64,000 nt of DNA from Bacteroidota bacterium (GCA_023442525.1 JAEZZA010000032.1:166617-230616), one strand, 5' to 3'. Shown: positions 49,127 through 58,760, numbered from the stretch's first letter. The notes: a model not told the origin generated them from the sequence alone. Numbers and translations: made by a program.

Positions 49127-49735
49127 ATGGAACGCCGATTTGCCACTTTCATTTCATATTTAGCTCATCCATTGGTAATCCCGATTCTCGGGCTTCTTAT
49201 CATTGGCAATTCCGGAACCTATGCAGCAGAAATCAATGAACGGTACCGCCAGTTGATATACCTGTCGGTATTTATTTTCACGCTGCTTCTGCCTGCGGCT
49301 CTGATTCCCCTGTACTTTTATTTCGGGATGACCGGAAATTTTCAGTTCACCGAGCGCCGCGAGCGACTCATTCCACTATACCTGACCCTGATTTTTTATC
49401 TCGCAGCCTACCTGTTGATCAAACAATTACCGGTTAGCATTGTATACCAGCGATTTCTGTTTGCAGGTTGTATATCGCTTATTTTAGTTACAGCCATATC
49501 TCATTTTTGGATGATCAGTCTGCATACGGCAGGCTGGGGAGGTCTTACAGGCTTGGTACTTATGCTTTCGTTCCGTTTTAATACCGATCTGATGATCATC
49601 CTGATCATTACCCTGTTCATTTCGGGTTTAACTGCATACGCACGACTCAAAGTGTCGGCACATACATCTTCGCAGATTTACCTGGGATTTCTGCTTGGGT
49701 TAGCGGTGATGTTCTGCACTTTCCTGATGAAGTAA
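49127..49735 (+). CDS. PAP2-like integral membrane protein
   Basis: Membrane protein of 202 residues with about six helices. Two stretches recall the phosphatidic-acid-phosphatase fold: S-L-H-T-A-G-W-G-G near residue 141 and R-L-K-V-S-A-H-T-x-x-Q-I-Y-L-G near 181. The first conserved block (K-x6-R-P) is missing, so catalysis is uncertain. ATG at 49127 is used; the open frame further upstream lies inside rpoN. Its last 36 bases overlap the end of the convergent glycosyltransferase gene. Confidence 0.65.
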   Translation: MERRFATFISYLAHPLVIPILGLLIIGNSGTYAAEINERYRQLIYLSVFIFTLLLPAALIPLYFYFGMTGNFQFTERRERLIPLYLTLIFYLAAYLLIKQLPVSIVYQRFLFAGCISLILVTAISHFWMISLHTAGWGGLTGLVLMLSFRFNTDLMIILIITLFISGLTAYARLKVSAHTSSQIYLGFLLGLAVMFCTFLMK

Positions 49736-50842
49736 ATTCCGTTTTTTGACGGAGGCAATTTGCGACTTACAATAGGTAATCCTTTCGATATATAAATCGA
49801 TATTTCCCATATCGATCTCGTCTTCTTCCATTGATAGAAAAAACTCCTTATTTTTCAGGTAGGTGCATAGGTATTCCTGCTCGGTCTGTCCTTCAAATGG
49901 AATCAAAATAGCGGAACAACCTAATGTATACAGATCCATTATGCCCGAATAACCGGCAGTTGATACAATAAGGCCTGCATTTTCAACCACTGACCGGAAT
50001 TGTTCTGGTTGAAGGTGGGAGACAACCGTAACGAGTTTATTGTGGTTGACAAATCGTGATGTATCGCTGAATCCGCAGATAATAATGGTTTTTTTGTCCA
50101 ATGATTTTGTCTTATCCAGTATACTCCGGGTCAGCCTGTCAAGTTGTGGACGCGGGCCACTCAGGATTATCGCGATATCATAATTTTCAGTTACGACAGA
50201 GACGTTTTTAAGTTGAAAACGAGAAAGCGGTCCGATAAACTTTGCATTCAACGGCAGACTGAATCTGTGTGAAAGAGCTCCGCTCAGATTATCCTGTCCT
50301 TTATAATCCGGAATCCAGCATTCATCAAACTTTTGAATTAAAGTCTTCAGGATTTTATACAGGGGATATTCCGCAAATCGCATAAAAAGGGGAAGAACAG
50401 GAGATATCTGGTGAGTTATCAGGATACTTCTTATTCCCGGATTACGCAGCCCGTACCTGTTGTCGGATATCACCATCGACAAAGAGTGAATCCGGATAAG
50501 CTTTTTAAGAGCAATATATTCGTTAACCAGGTTATACAGAAGAGCGGGCAACTGAAAAAGGATATTTAATACAAACCATGGTCCCTTAAAAAAGTAGGAT
50601 ACAGGGATTGATCCAATTTTAACAAAGGGCATTTCGGTAAAGGTTGTCTTCAGTAATTCGGCCGATCTGCCCGAGCCGCCCAGGATGATATCATATCCGT
50701 TATTCCGGTAATGATGGATAAGAGGGATTAATCTTGAAGCATGTCCGAGTCCCCAATCAAGCGGGCATAAAAGAAGCCGTACCTTTTCATTATTTATATG
50801 TGGTGATTTCAGGGGGTGACTTGTGTCTGGATTCCTAAACAA
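49700..50842 (-). CDS. MurG-like (GT-B fold) glycosyltransferase
   Basis: Predicted glycosyltransferase of about 380 residues. The N-terminal Rossmann half starts RLLLCPLDWGLGHASRLIPL, the G-x-GH-x-R nucleotide-sugar/acceptor loop of family-28-type enzymes; the C-terminal half has VVSHLQPEQFRSVVENAGLIVSTAGYSGIMDL and ILIPFEGQTEQEYL, typical donor-binding motifs. The acceptor is unknown. No ATG is available before the core: the start is probably TTG at 50842, overlapping the radical SAM gene by 34 bases, or another non-ATG codon. The end overlaps the convergent gene by 36 bases. Confidence 0.78.
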   Translation of the reverse strand: MFRNPDTSHPLKSPHINNEKVRLLLCPLDWGLGHASRLIPLIHHYRNNGYDIILGGSGRSAELLKTTFTEMPFVKIGSIPVSYFFKGPWFVLNILFQLPALLYNLVNEYIALKKLIRIHSLSMVISDNRYGLRNPGIRSILITHQISPVLPLFMRFAEYPLYKILKTLIQKFDECWIPDYKGQDNLSGALSHRFSLPLNAKFIGPLSRFQLKNVSVVTENYDIAIILSGPRPQLDRLTRSILDKTKSLDKKTIIICGFSDTSRFVNHNKLVTVVSHLQPEQFRSVVENAGLIVSTAGYSGIMDLYTLGCSAILIPFEGQTEQEYLCTYLKNKEFFLSMEEDEIDMGNIDLYIERITYCKSQIASVKKRNLLHQESAEHHR

Positions 50843-51585
50843 TTTACCAAAGATGCTATCCGGTTGAGTTCTTCTTCACTTACTTTTTCAAGATTATTCA
50901 TGGCTGTATCACGAGCAAGCGAATAGATCATGACCATTTCGGGATGAATATATTTCAGGGCATTTATCCAGGCATTGACTTCATCCGATGAGGTATTGTC
51001 GATTTGGTTCCCGTTGACAATACCGCGAAGAAACAAGGTCTGTATAATAAGCTTTCCATTGAAATTTCTCATGCCTGACAAAATTTCATCGAGTTTGAAA
51101 TTACCCCTGGGGCAGTTGATCCTTCGTAAAGTTTCTTCTATAGCCGAATCGAGCTTAAGAATGTTCAGATCAACTTTGAGCAGGGCCGCAAAAACCCCGT
51201 TATCAGGAATAAGTGTTGCATTTGAAAGTACAGCTATCGTAACTCCAGGGAAAATCCGGTTTCTGAGTTCTATGACTTTATCAATGATTGTGTTGAATTC
51301 AGGGTGTAAAGTGGGCTCCCCGTTTCCAGCAAATGTTATGGAGTTCAGGTAACCCGAATTATCTTTAATGTGAAGCAGTTTTTGTTCGAGTAACTCAAGT
51401 ACTTCGTCCGTTGCAGGATAACCTTTTTGTTGTGAGTCGGCCGGTGTAATTCCACATTCGCAGTAAACGCAATTGAAATTACACACTTTTTTGCCTGCAG
51501 GAAGAAGATTGATCCCGAGAGACTCGCCCAGGCGCCTGCTCCATATCGGGCCAAATATTATTTCGTCAAATAGAAACGTTGCCAT
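50809..51585 (-). CDS. Radical SAM protein
   Basis: Enzyme of 258 residues with the 4Fe-4S cluster motif C-N-F-N-C-V-Y-C near residues 34-41 (a C-x3-C-x2-C), the GNGEPTLHPEF segment that binds SAM near 88, and VAVLSNATLI-like strand. It resembles small radical SAM proteins of the anaerobic-activator-like group; substrate unknown. ATG at 51585 (MATFLFDE) follows an exact -7 box by a few bases only. It overlaps the following glycosyltransferase gene, suggesting coupled translation. Confidence 0.85.
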   Translation of the reverse strand: MATFLFDEIIFGPIWSRRLGESLGINLLPAGKKVCNFNCVYCECGITPADSQQKGYPATDEVLELLEQKLLHIKDNSGYLNSITFAGNGEPTLHPEFNTIIDKVIELRNRIFPGVTIAVLSNATLIPDNGVFAALLKVDLNILKLDSAIEETLRRINCPRGNFKLDEILSGMRNFNGKLIIQTLFLRGIVNGNQIDNTSSDEVNAWINALKYIHPEMVMIYSLARDTAMNNLEKVSEEELNRIASLVNCLGIQTQVTP

Positions 51586-51592
51586 AATGATA

Positions 51593-51600
51593 CAAAGATA
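51593..51600 (-). promoter_or_regulatory. Promoter -7 box for the radical SAM gene
   Basis: Minus-strand TATCTTTG matches TAnnTTTG and ends only 8 bases before the ATG, so the mRNA would have almost no leader. Confidence 0.4.
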
Positions 51601-51680
51601 ACACGGGCAATGAAAGAGATTATGCAACCGGGTTGAATTGTGGACTAAAATGTTTACATTTATAGATTACCAGAAGATTT

Positions 51681-52193
51681 ATGAATTACATTGATATGTT
51701 TATTGCTGTCCTCCTGATATGGGCAATTTACAGGGGGTTCACCAGAGGATTAATAATGCAGCTTACTATTTTAGCCGCATTGGCACTTGGTATTTATGCG
51801 GCACTGAAGTTTTCGGGATTTACTGCAGATAAACTCGAAGGAAAATTAAATTTGAGTGGTGAGACATTAAATCTGGTTTCCATTGCCTTAACATTTATTC
51901 TTGTATTTATCGGGATCAGTTTAATAGGTAAGGCTATCGAGAAAATTGTTGAATCGGTGGATCTTTCCATATTCAACCGGCTTACAGGCGTCATATTAGG
52001 AGTGGCCAAGATGGTCCTGATAGTTGGAGTACTTCTGGCATACGTGGACAAGCTTGATCAGAAATTTCATTTTGTTCCTGAAAAAACCCGCGAACAGTCG
52101 TTATTCTACCGTCCGGTGACAGGTATTGTAACCAAAATATTTCCTGCTTTAAAAGCCGATAAAGCAACCACAGAGCCAATACACAAGGTATAG
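51681..52193 (+). CDS. CvpA family membrane protein
   Basis: Inner-membrane protein of 170 residues with four predicted helices (~2-18, 25-44, 62-84, 103-124). The opening YIDMFIAVLLIWAIYRGFTRGLI is typical of CvpA-family proteins, linked to colicin V production and to envelope stress in Enterobacteria. Role here unknown. It lies 51 bases before tyrS on the same strand. Confidence 0.8.
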   Translation: MNYIDMFIAVLLIWAIYRGFTRGLIMQLTILAALALGIYAALKFSGFTADKLEGKLNLSGETLNLVSIALTFILVFIGISLIGKAIEKIVESVDLSIFNRLTGVILGVAKMVLIVGVLLAYVDKLDQKFHFVPEKTREQSLFYRPVTGIVTKIFPALKADKATTEPIHKV

Positions 52194-52244
52194 CTTTCGG
52201 GTATTTAATGGAACGTAAATATTATATTTACCAAAATTTTTTAT

Positions 52245-53522
52245 ATGACGTTTATTGAAGAGCTCAGATGGCGGGGTATGATACATGATATGATGCCCGG
52301 TACCGAAGAGCAGTTGATGAATGAGATGACAGCGGGTTATATTGGATTTGATCCTACGGCTGATTCACTTCATATTGGAAACTTGTTGCCAATCATGTTG
52401 CTGGTCCATTTTCAACGTTCCGGTCATAAACCTATAGCCCTGGTCGGAGGAGCTACCGGTATGATTGGTGATCCTTCGTTTAAATCGGAAGAGCGCAAAT
52501 TTCTGGATGAAGATACCCTGAAATATAATTTATCCTGTCAAAAAAAGCAGCTTGAAAAATTTCTGGATTTCGACTGTGGAGCCAATTCGGCCGAAATTGT
52601 AAATAATTACGACTGGTTTCGCGAATTCTCATTTCTTGGCTTTTTACGTGAGGTGGGGAAGCACATAACCGTTAATTACATGATGGCAAAAGACTCGGTA
52701 AAAAAGCGGCTCGAAACCGGTATATCTTTTACGGAATTTTCATATCAGCTCATACAGGGTTATGATTACTATCACCTTTACAGGGAAAAAAGCTGCAGAC
52801 TCCAAATGGGAGGATCGGATCAGTGGGGCAATATTGTTACAGGAACAGAACTGATCAGAAGGTTGGGGGGCGGAGAAGCTTTCGCTCTTACATGTCCGCT
52901 GGTTACAAAGGCTGACGGGGGAAAATTCGGGAAATCCGAAAAAGGAAATGTTTGGCTTGATCCGAACAAGACCTCGCCTTATTCATTTTATCAGTTCTGG
53001 TTGAACACAACCGATGAAGATGCAGAAAAGTACATTAAAATATTCACGCTTCTTAACAGGGAGGAGATTGATGCTTTAACAGTTGAACATAAAGATGCGC
53101 CGCATCTTCGGATACTGCAAAAACGACTTGCATCTGAAATAACTGTGATGGTTCACAACAAACAGGCGTTAGAAACTGCCGTGGAAGCATCTGAAATCCT
53201 GTTTGGAAAAGGCACATACGAAAACCTGAAAAAACTGGATGAAGCAACTTTTCTAAGTGTATTTGAAGGTGTTCCGCAATCGGAAGTTAGCCGTGATATA
53301 TTGAAAAACGGTATAAATATAGTTGATCTTCTGGGGGAACTTACTCCGGTATTTGCTTCGAAGGGTGAAGCACGCAGAATGATTAAAGGAGGAGGAGTTA
53401 GTTTGAATAAGAACAGAATTGAGAATGATCTTTTATCCGTAAATTCCGATGATTTGTTAAACGACAGATATATACTGGTCCAAAAGGGCAAAAAGAACTA
53501 TTACTTACTAACCTGCAGGTAA
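52245..53522 (+). CDS. tyrS: Tyrosyl-tRNA synthetase
   Basis: Class I synthetase of 425 residues. HIGH motif as SLHIGNLLP near residue 38, KMSKS motif as KFGKSEKGN near 226, tyrosine-binding YQLIQGYDYYHLY and MGGSDQWGNI near 190; an S4 RNA-binding domain at the C-terminus (EARRMIKGGGVSLNK). Length is normal. The chain-length determinant gene begins one base after the stop, so the two may be co-transcribed although unrelated. Confidence 0.96.
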   Translation: MTFIEELRWRGMIHDMMPGTEEQLMNEMTAGYIGFDPTADSLHIGNLLPIMLLVHFQRSGHKPIALVGGATGMIGDPSFKSEERKFLDEDTLKYNLSCQKKQLEKFLDFDCGANSAEIVNNYDWFREFSFLGFLREVGKHITVNYMMAKDSVKKRLETGISFTEFSYQLIQGYDYYHLYREKSCRLQMGGSDQWGNIVTGTELIRRLGGGEAFALTCPLVTKADGGKFGKSEKGNVWLDPNKTSPYSFYQFWLNTTDEDAEKYIKIFTLLNREEIDALTVEHKDAPHLRILQKRLASEITVMVHNKQALETAVEASEILFGKGTYENLKKLDEATFLSVFEGVPQSEVSRDILKNGINIVDLLGELTPVFASKGEARRMIKGGGVSLNKNRIENDLLSVNSDDLLNDRYILVQKGKKNYYLLTCR

Positions 53523-53523
53523 A

Positions 53524-54540
53524 ATGGAAAAAAAATCAACCAACAAGGTATTTGTAAATAATGCCTTTGATCTGGTAAGGTTTGCATGGAACAGGAAATG
53601 GATGCTAATCTCGCTTTCCTTTATTGCTTTTGTGGCATCGGTGATTACATCCCTCTCCATCACCCCCCGGTTTAAAGCAGGGGTTGTCTTATTTCCTGCG
53701 GCTTCGGTATCACTTTCCAAAAGCCTGGTTGAAACTTCATCGATTTCAACGGATAATCGCGACGTACTTTCATTTGGCGAAGATGAGGAGGCTGAGCGTA
53801 TGTTGCAGATCCTGAATTCGAACCAGATCAAGGATCATATTGTCCAGAAATTCGATTTGCTGAATCATTACGAGATTGATCTGAATAAGCCATATCCGTA
53901 TACCAAGCTGGAGAACAAGTATAAGAACAATATCAAATTCCGTCGAACCGAGTTCATGTCGATAGAAATCAGTGTTCTAGATGAAGATCCTCAAATGGCA
54001 GCTGATATAGCTAATGAAATTGCAGGCTATATCGATTCAACAATTCATACCATGCAAAAGGAAAGAGCTGTTGAGGCCTATAACCTGGTGGAAAAGGAGT
54101 ATTTAAATGCAGAAAAGGAGATTAAAATAATCAGCGATTCATTACAGAAAATACGGCAACTTGGCGTTATTGATTATGAATCGCAGGCTTCGGCTTTAAA
54201 TACAGCATATGCCAATGCAATTTCCAGGGGCGACAGAAATTCTGCCGATCTGATAGCGAGCCGTATGAATACGTTAAGTAGATACGGGGGAAGCTATGTG
54301 GAGTTGACAAAGAAGCTCGAATCTGAAATCACTCGGTTGGGACAGTTAAAGTCAAAATATGTTTCAGCAAAAGTGAATGTTGAGCAGACAATCCCTCAAA
54401 TATTTATTGTTGACCAGGCAAAAAAACCTGAAAGGAAAGCAGTGCCAAAGAGGTCGCTGATTGTTCTGGTGACAACATTTGCAGCTTTTGCACTTTCACT
54501 CCTGGTACTGTTGATTATTGAACAGGCTAAAGTGGAATAA
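53524..54540 (+). CDS. Wzz/GumC-like chain-length determinant without kinase domain
   Basis: Inner-membrane protein of 338 residues with TM1 near residues 27-44 and TM2 near 311-332, separated by a periplasmic region rich in coiled coil (~165-270, e.g. LVEKEYLNAEKEIKIISDSL). This is the Wzz layout lacking the cytoplasmic BY-kinase domain. It overlaps the next gene, an O-antigen ligase/polymerase, by 1 base (TAATG), so they form a polysaccharide pair separate from the Wzc-type kinase at 25168. Confidence 0.82.
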   Translation: MEKKSTNKVFVNNAFDLVRFAWNRKWMLISLSFIAFVASVITSLSITPRFKAGVVLFPAASVSLSKSLVETSSISTDNRDVLSFGEDEEAERMLQILNSNQIKDHIVQKFDLLNHYEIDLNKPYPYTKLENKYKNNIKFRRTEFMSIEISVLDEDPQMAADIANEIAGYIDSTIHTMQKERAVEAYNLVEKEYLNAEKEIKIISDSLQKIRQLGVIDYESQASALNTAYANAISRGDRNSADLIASRMNTLSRYGGSYVELTKKLESEITRLGQLKSKYVSAKVNVEQTIPQIFIVDQAKKPERKAVPKRSLIVLVTTFAAFALSLLVLLIIEQAKVE

Positions 54541-55988
54541 TGACACAACTGATAAATGGCATCTGGAAAAATTTTCTGGTAATATTGGTCGTTCTGCTGT
54601 ATCTTGCGGTTGATCTGGTACTTACCTATAAGGAGATTTACTTTTTCAACCTGTTACCGGTTGTTCTTTTCGTTATATATCTTGCAATTGCACGTATTGA
54701 TGTCGTGTATTTTATTATTGTAGCCTGCACACCGATTTCAATACAGCTTCTCGAATTTGTGCCGGGCTTACCTGTTGACTTTGCTATTCCCACAGAGCCA
54801 CTGATTTTTGGTGTAATGGTTTTGCTCATTTACCGTGCTGTACAGCTTGGATTGTTCAACCGGCGGATTTTTAACCATCCGGTGAGTTATGCCATTTTTT
54901 TCAGCCTTTTCTGGTTGATGGTTACCTCAATAACCAGCACAATGCCGCTGGTTTCGTTCAAGTTTCTGCTGGCCCGGATCTGGTTTCTGTCGGTCTATTA
55001 TTTCCTGGCTATAATCATTTTCAGAGACCCGAAGAATATCCGGATTTTTATTCTTTGCTATTCTCTGCCCATGCTGATAGTGATTTTTTATGCCATTAAC
55101 CGGCATCTGGCATACGGTTTATTCGATAAGCAGGCAGCTCACATTGTGATGAATCCGTTTTTCAGAGATCATACCTCTTATGGTGCCATACTTGCCATGC
55201 TGTTTTTTGCGACAGGAGGACTTGTGCTCAATAAAAAGAGGAATCTCCTGATGCAATGGCTGGTTTGGGGTGCATGGGTACTAATAACCATTGCACTTGT
55301 GCTTTCATATACACGTGCCGCCTGGATAAGTGTAATCCTCTCCATTGGAGTTCTTTTGATGGTTATGTTGAAAATAAGGCTCCAATACGTCTTATTTGTA
55401 GCATTGTTAGGATTTATCTGGCTGACAGGTCAACGAACGACGATAATTCATAAAATGGAAAAGAATCGCCAGGCATCTTCCGCGTCCCTCACTGAACATG
55501 TAAAATCCATTTCAAATATAACAACCGACGAATCGAATCTGGAGCGATTAAACAGGTGGAATTCTGCTTTCAGGATGTTTCGAGAGCGTCCTGTTTTCGG
55601 GTGGGGACCTGGTACATATATGTTTAAATACGCGCCCTATCAGCGTTCATACGATAAAACCTCAATCAGTACAGATTTTGGCGATATGGGTAATGCACAC
55701 AGCGAATACATAGGACCGCTTGTTGAAAGCGGATTTCCGGGAACACTGACCTTCATTTTAATTTGTATAGTAACCCTTATCACTGGATTCAGAGTTTACA
55801 GGAAACTGGAAGACACGAGACTAAAGCAAATTGTATTGTCTTTATTACTGGGTTATATAACATACCTTGTGCATGGTACATTGAATAATTTTTTGGATAC
55901 GGACAAGGCTTCTGCTCTATTCTGGGGTTTTACGGCAGTTTTTGTTTCGCTTGACCTGTCATTAAAAGAACTCAATCCCAAGGATTGA
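54540..55988 (+). CDS. O-antigen ligase / polymerase family (Wzy/WaaL-like) membrane protein
   Basis: Protein of 482 residues with about 11-12 helices and one large periplasmic loop (~300-395) holding RLNRWNSAFRMF, ERPVFGWGPGTY and NAHSEYIGPLVESGFPG. The W-G-x-G and H-S-x-Y/F-x-x-x-L-x-E-x-G elements mark the Wzy_C superfamily. Ligases and polymerases cannot be separated by sequence; the upstream chain-length protein favours a polymerase. Its last 27 bases overlap the end of the convergent phosphatase gene. Confidence 0.85.
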   Translation: MTQLINGIWKNFLVILVVLLYLAVDLVLTYKEIYFFNLLPVVLFVIYLAIARIDVVYFIIVACTPISIQLLEFVPGLPVDFAIPTEPLIFGVMVLLIYRAVQLGLFNRRIFNHPVSYAIFFSLFWLMVTSITSTMPLVSFKFLLARIWFLSVYYFLAIIIFRDPKNIRIFILCYSLPMLIVIFYAINRHLAYGLFDKQAAHIVMNPFFRDHTSYGAILAMLFFATGGLVLNKKRNLLMQWLVWGAWVLITIALVLSYTRAAWISVILSIGVLLMVMLKIRLQYVLFVALLGFIWLTGQRTTIIHKMEKNRQASSASLTEHVKSISNITTDESNLERLNRWNSAFRMFRERPVFGWGPGTYMFKYAPYQRSYDKTSISTDFGDMGNAHSEYIGPLVESGFPGTLTFILICIVTLITGFRVYRKLEDTRLKQIVLSLLLGYITYLVHGTLNNFLDTDKASALFWGFTAVFVSLDLSLKELNPKD

Positions 55989-57200
55989 TATATCATCAAA
56001 TATTGCAGGGCTTCCTTCGTAAATGCCTTGTTTTCTGATTATTTCCTGAATGTTGTTTTCAATGCTGTGATTATTCATGATGCAATCTTCGATTTCTTTG
56101 GTACCGAAAGAAATCTGCTTACCATCGATTAATTCAACAAGACCGTCGGTATAACAAATAATTTTGGCCGGCTCTTCAATAGTCAGGGATCCTTTACGTA
56201 TAACCGGGATTTCATCAATCATTCCGATGCCGACACACCCTTTTCCAAGCAATGTAAGTTCGCGTTTATTCCTAAGATATAACATGGGTTGATTATGGCC
56301 GGCATTAATATATTCCAATTCCCTTGTCTTATAGTTGAATTTCCCCACAAAGAGGGTTATGAATTTTTCTCCGTTGGCTGAAAGAAGCACTCTTGAATTC
56401 AGCTTTTCAATAAGGGCATCGAGAGAAATATCATAAGTAAACAAGGCTCTCAGATTAGCCTGGAAGTTCGACATAAGGAGGGCTGCAGACATTCCTTTGC
56501 CGGATACATCGGCAATACAAAAGCCAAATTCATTTTTATTAAGAGGTATGTAATCATAATAATCGCCGCCGACGTCCATGTGAGGCAGGTAAAATGCAGT
56601 CATGCAGATCTTGTCATTACGGGGCAAAATCGAAGAGTTTGGAATGAGCATATTCTGCATTTTCGATGCCAGTTCCAGCTCCTTTTTAAGAGCTTCCTGC
56701 CTTAGGCTCTCTTTAAAAAACCTCATGTTTTCGATGGCTACAACAATTATGTTCGTGAGGGTCTGAATAAAATTCAGGTGTTTGATGATAGGGCTTACAC
56801 CTTCACCCTCTTCGATATCGCCGATAATCACAAAAGCTATGGGTTTTCCTTTATTAATAACCGGAATCACTATATCAAAAGCATTCAGTGTTTTATTAGG
56901 CGAAGAAGTAATGAATGAGATATCCTGTATGGGTATGAGGTCGTATTCAACATTTATGCAGGCGTATGACTCGCCAACATCACCCGAACGGAGGAGGCAT
57001 TTCCAGGTATCCTCAAGCATAAATACCAGTACTTTGCCTATGTTCAGATCTTTTGTGAGTAATTGCCTGTAAATTTCCAGCAGTTCATCCCGGGTCAGAT
57101 TTTCGTTAATAGCCTGGGTAATGTTCAAAAGCGACTGCAGTTTGAAGGTAGTAAGCTGCAACCTGTTAATTGATGCCTTATCCTGTTTATTCTCTTTCAA
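55962..57200 (-). CDS. PP2C-type serine/threonine phosphatase with GAF-like sensor (RsbU/SpoIIE family)
   Basis: Signal phosphatase of 412 residues. N-terminal sensor region (~15-165) resembles a GAF domain, a coiled coil (~168-190, ESLRQEALKKELELASKMQ) links to the PP2C/SpoIIE domain at ~190-410, with metal-binding Asps in MDVGGDYYDYI, ADVSGKGMSAALLM and YTDGLVEL. Such enzymes dephosphorylate anti-anti-sigma (STAS) or SiaC-like proteins; a SiaC-like protein is encoded at 28673. The start is TTG at 57200 since no in-frame ATG precedes the sensor. Confidence 0.85.
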   Translation of the reverse strand: MKENKQDKASINRLQLTTFKLQSLLNITQAINENLTRDELLEIYRQLLTKDLNIGKVLVFMLEDTWKCLLRSGDVGESYACINVEYDLIPIQDISFITSSPNKTLNAFDIVIPVINKGKPIAFVIIGDIEEGEGVSPIIKHLNFIQTLTNIIVVAIENMRFFKESLRQEALKKELELASKMQNMLIPNSSILPRNDKICMTAFYLPHMDVGGDYYDYIPLNKNEFGFCIADVSGKGMSAALLMSNFQANLRALFTYDISLDALIEKLNSRVLLSANGEKFITLFVGKFNYKTRELEYINAGHNQPMLYLRNKRELTLLGKGCVGIGMIDEIPVIRKGSLTIEEPAKIICYTDGLVELIDGKQISFGTKEIEDCIMNNHSIENNIQEIIRKQGIYEGSPAIFDDISILGIEFF

Positions 57201-57237
57201 ACCTGTTGGTTTTATGAAATGGTAAGTTAAGAAAAAA

Positions 57238-58017
57238 TCACGGCTGTGTAAATATTATCGGATATTTAAGATTTGCAAACTGGTCGAGTTCCATTCTCAA
57301 TGATCCCACCAGCAGATCGAACCGCACTTTTATAGGAATTACATTCTGGTCGGCTGAGAGCCAGATCTGCATATCATCTTCCGAATCAAACATCCGGCCG
57401 GGTTCTACAACAGGGTCGAACCGATGGCAGCGTATTTTCCCATACTTGGTTTTGACATCCTCTTTCCCTTTGTAACGGATGTCGAAAGGATAGATCTCGT
57501 CATCAAAGTACGTAATGGTTTTTATGACATCACCCGGTTTAAGTTTTTCATAATTCAGGCTTCTGATAAAGTATAAAAGCGAAACCATATCGAGGATGTT
57601 ATCGGGTATCCGTATGGTAGTATCAAGTCTCAGACTGTATGCAGTCATTGACTTCCAGTCGAAATACGCTTCCTCACGTTTTTTATAATTACCTTCTTTA
57701 ACATCACGTATCAAACGATGAGGAAGTCCGGTATGAATGTCAAAATAGCTTTCAAATACATCTTTAACACTGTAAAGTTTTTCGGCTATTCCTACTGTTT
57801 TGCCCTCAGCAACCGAATGAAATACAAACCTGTCCTTATATCTGACCTGTTTAAGAACCATTGAGGCAGTTCCGCCAACTATAGGACCAAATTTCACACT
57901 ATAGGTGAGTTTTTCTCCCGGTTTATATGGTTTTTCTTTTAGTACTTCATAATAGTCCTGCGCATGAATAAAAGAAGAGAAGATCAGAGAAATTAATAAT
58001 AAGATGGCAGATTTCAT
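57238..58017 (-). CDS. DUF3108 domain protein, exported
   Basis: Exported protein of 259 residues. Signal peptide ~1-19 (IHAQ), then the DUF3108 core: GEKLTYSVKFGPIVGGTA-type opening, DVFESYFD, LRLDTTIRIPDNILDMVSLLYFIRSL and YKGKEDVKTKYG-x-IRCHRF. Family members are predicted periplasmic lipid-binding-like beta proteins of unknown role in Bacteroidota. It is 37 bases upstream of the phosphatase gene on the same strand and may share its transcript. Confidence 0.8.
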   Translation of the reverse strand: MKSAILLLISLIFSSFIHAQDYYEVLKEKPYKPGEKLTYSVKFGPIVGGTASMVLKQVRYKDRFVFHSVAEGKTVGIAEKLYSVKDVFESYFDIHTGLPHRLIRDVKEGNYKKREEAYFDWKSMTAYSLRLDTTIRIPDNILDMVSLLYFIRSLNYEKLKPGDVIKTITYFDDEIYPFDIRYKGKEDVKTKYGKIRCHRFDPVVEPGRMFDSEDDMQIWLSADQNVIPIKVRFDLLVGSLRMELDQFANLKYPIIFTQP

Positions 58018-58064
58018 TTATATAACTATAGCTTATTAATTATAACGAAAAGAATATAAAATAG

Positions 58065-58760
58065 TTAAAAATTCAGTCCCCTTTTAGGAACCGTAGTAAC
58101 GAAATCTTTAAGGTAAAAAGGTTCAAAATAAGCTGTATTTTCAAACCTTTGAGCAACATAATACGCATGCGATAACTGAGCAAGCGCAGAAGAATGCGGC
58201 ATAATACCGGGTATAAAGATGGCATTTAAATGGTCCAGCAGTTCCCTGCATTTTTCCATTCCTGATCCGAAGAAAGCCACCTTGTTCATATCCAGGTAAT
58301 TTCTAAAAGTATCTTTTTCAATTATCTGAGCAGACACAGGTACTATTTCGGATCCCTGGTGATCGGAAATACAGCAATATACTTCCATCCTTCGGGCATC
58401 AATCATCGGACATAATAATGTATCGTCCTCTAAAAGTTTTTGTTGTTTAACACAGGCGATCATTATCTGAAGAGTCCCGACTGCAATCAAAGGAATTCCG
58501 GCACCATAACATAAACCTTTGGCAACAGAAACACCGATACGCAAACCCGTGTAAGACCCAGGGCCTTTGCCGACAGCAACAGCATTTAAATCAGGAATTG
58601 ATATGCCTTGTTCCTTAATGATTTCTTCAATAAATACGGTAAGGTTTCCGGCATGCGATTTTTCCGTTGTCGATTCCCGGATGGAAATAATATTGCCATC
58701 TTTTGACAGAGCAACGGAACATAATTCGGTTGCGGTTTCGATATTTAGAATCAGAGCCAT
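58065..58760 (-). CDS. tsaB: tRNA threonylcarbamoyladenosine biosynthesis protein TsaB
   Basis: Dimerisation partner of TsaD in t6A37 synthesis. The 231 residues show the ASKHA-fold start LNIETATELCSVAL, EKSHAGNLTVFIEEII and VGKGPGSYTGLRIGVSVAKGL near residue 63, diagnostic for TsaB. It overlaps the upstream adaptor gene by one base (TAATG). TsaE of the same complex is encoded at 11846-12268. Confidence 0.93.
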   Translation of the reverse strand: MALILNIETATELCSVALSKDGNIISIRESTTEKSHAGNLTVFIEEIIKEQGISIPDLNAVAVGKGPGSYTGLRIGVSVAKGLCYGAGIPLIAVGTLQIMIACVKQQKLLEDDTLLCPMIDARRMEVYCCISDHQGSEIVPVSAQIIEKDTFRNYLDMNKVAFFGSGMEKCRELLDHLNAIFIPGIMPHSSALAQLSHAYYVAQRFENTAYFEPFYLKDFVTTVPKRGLNF

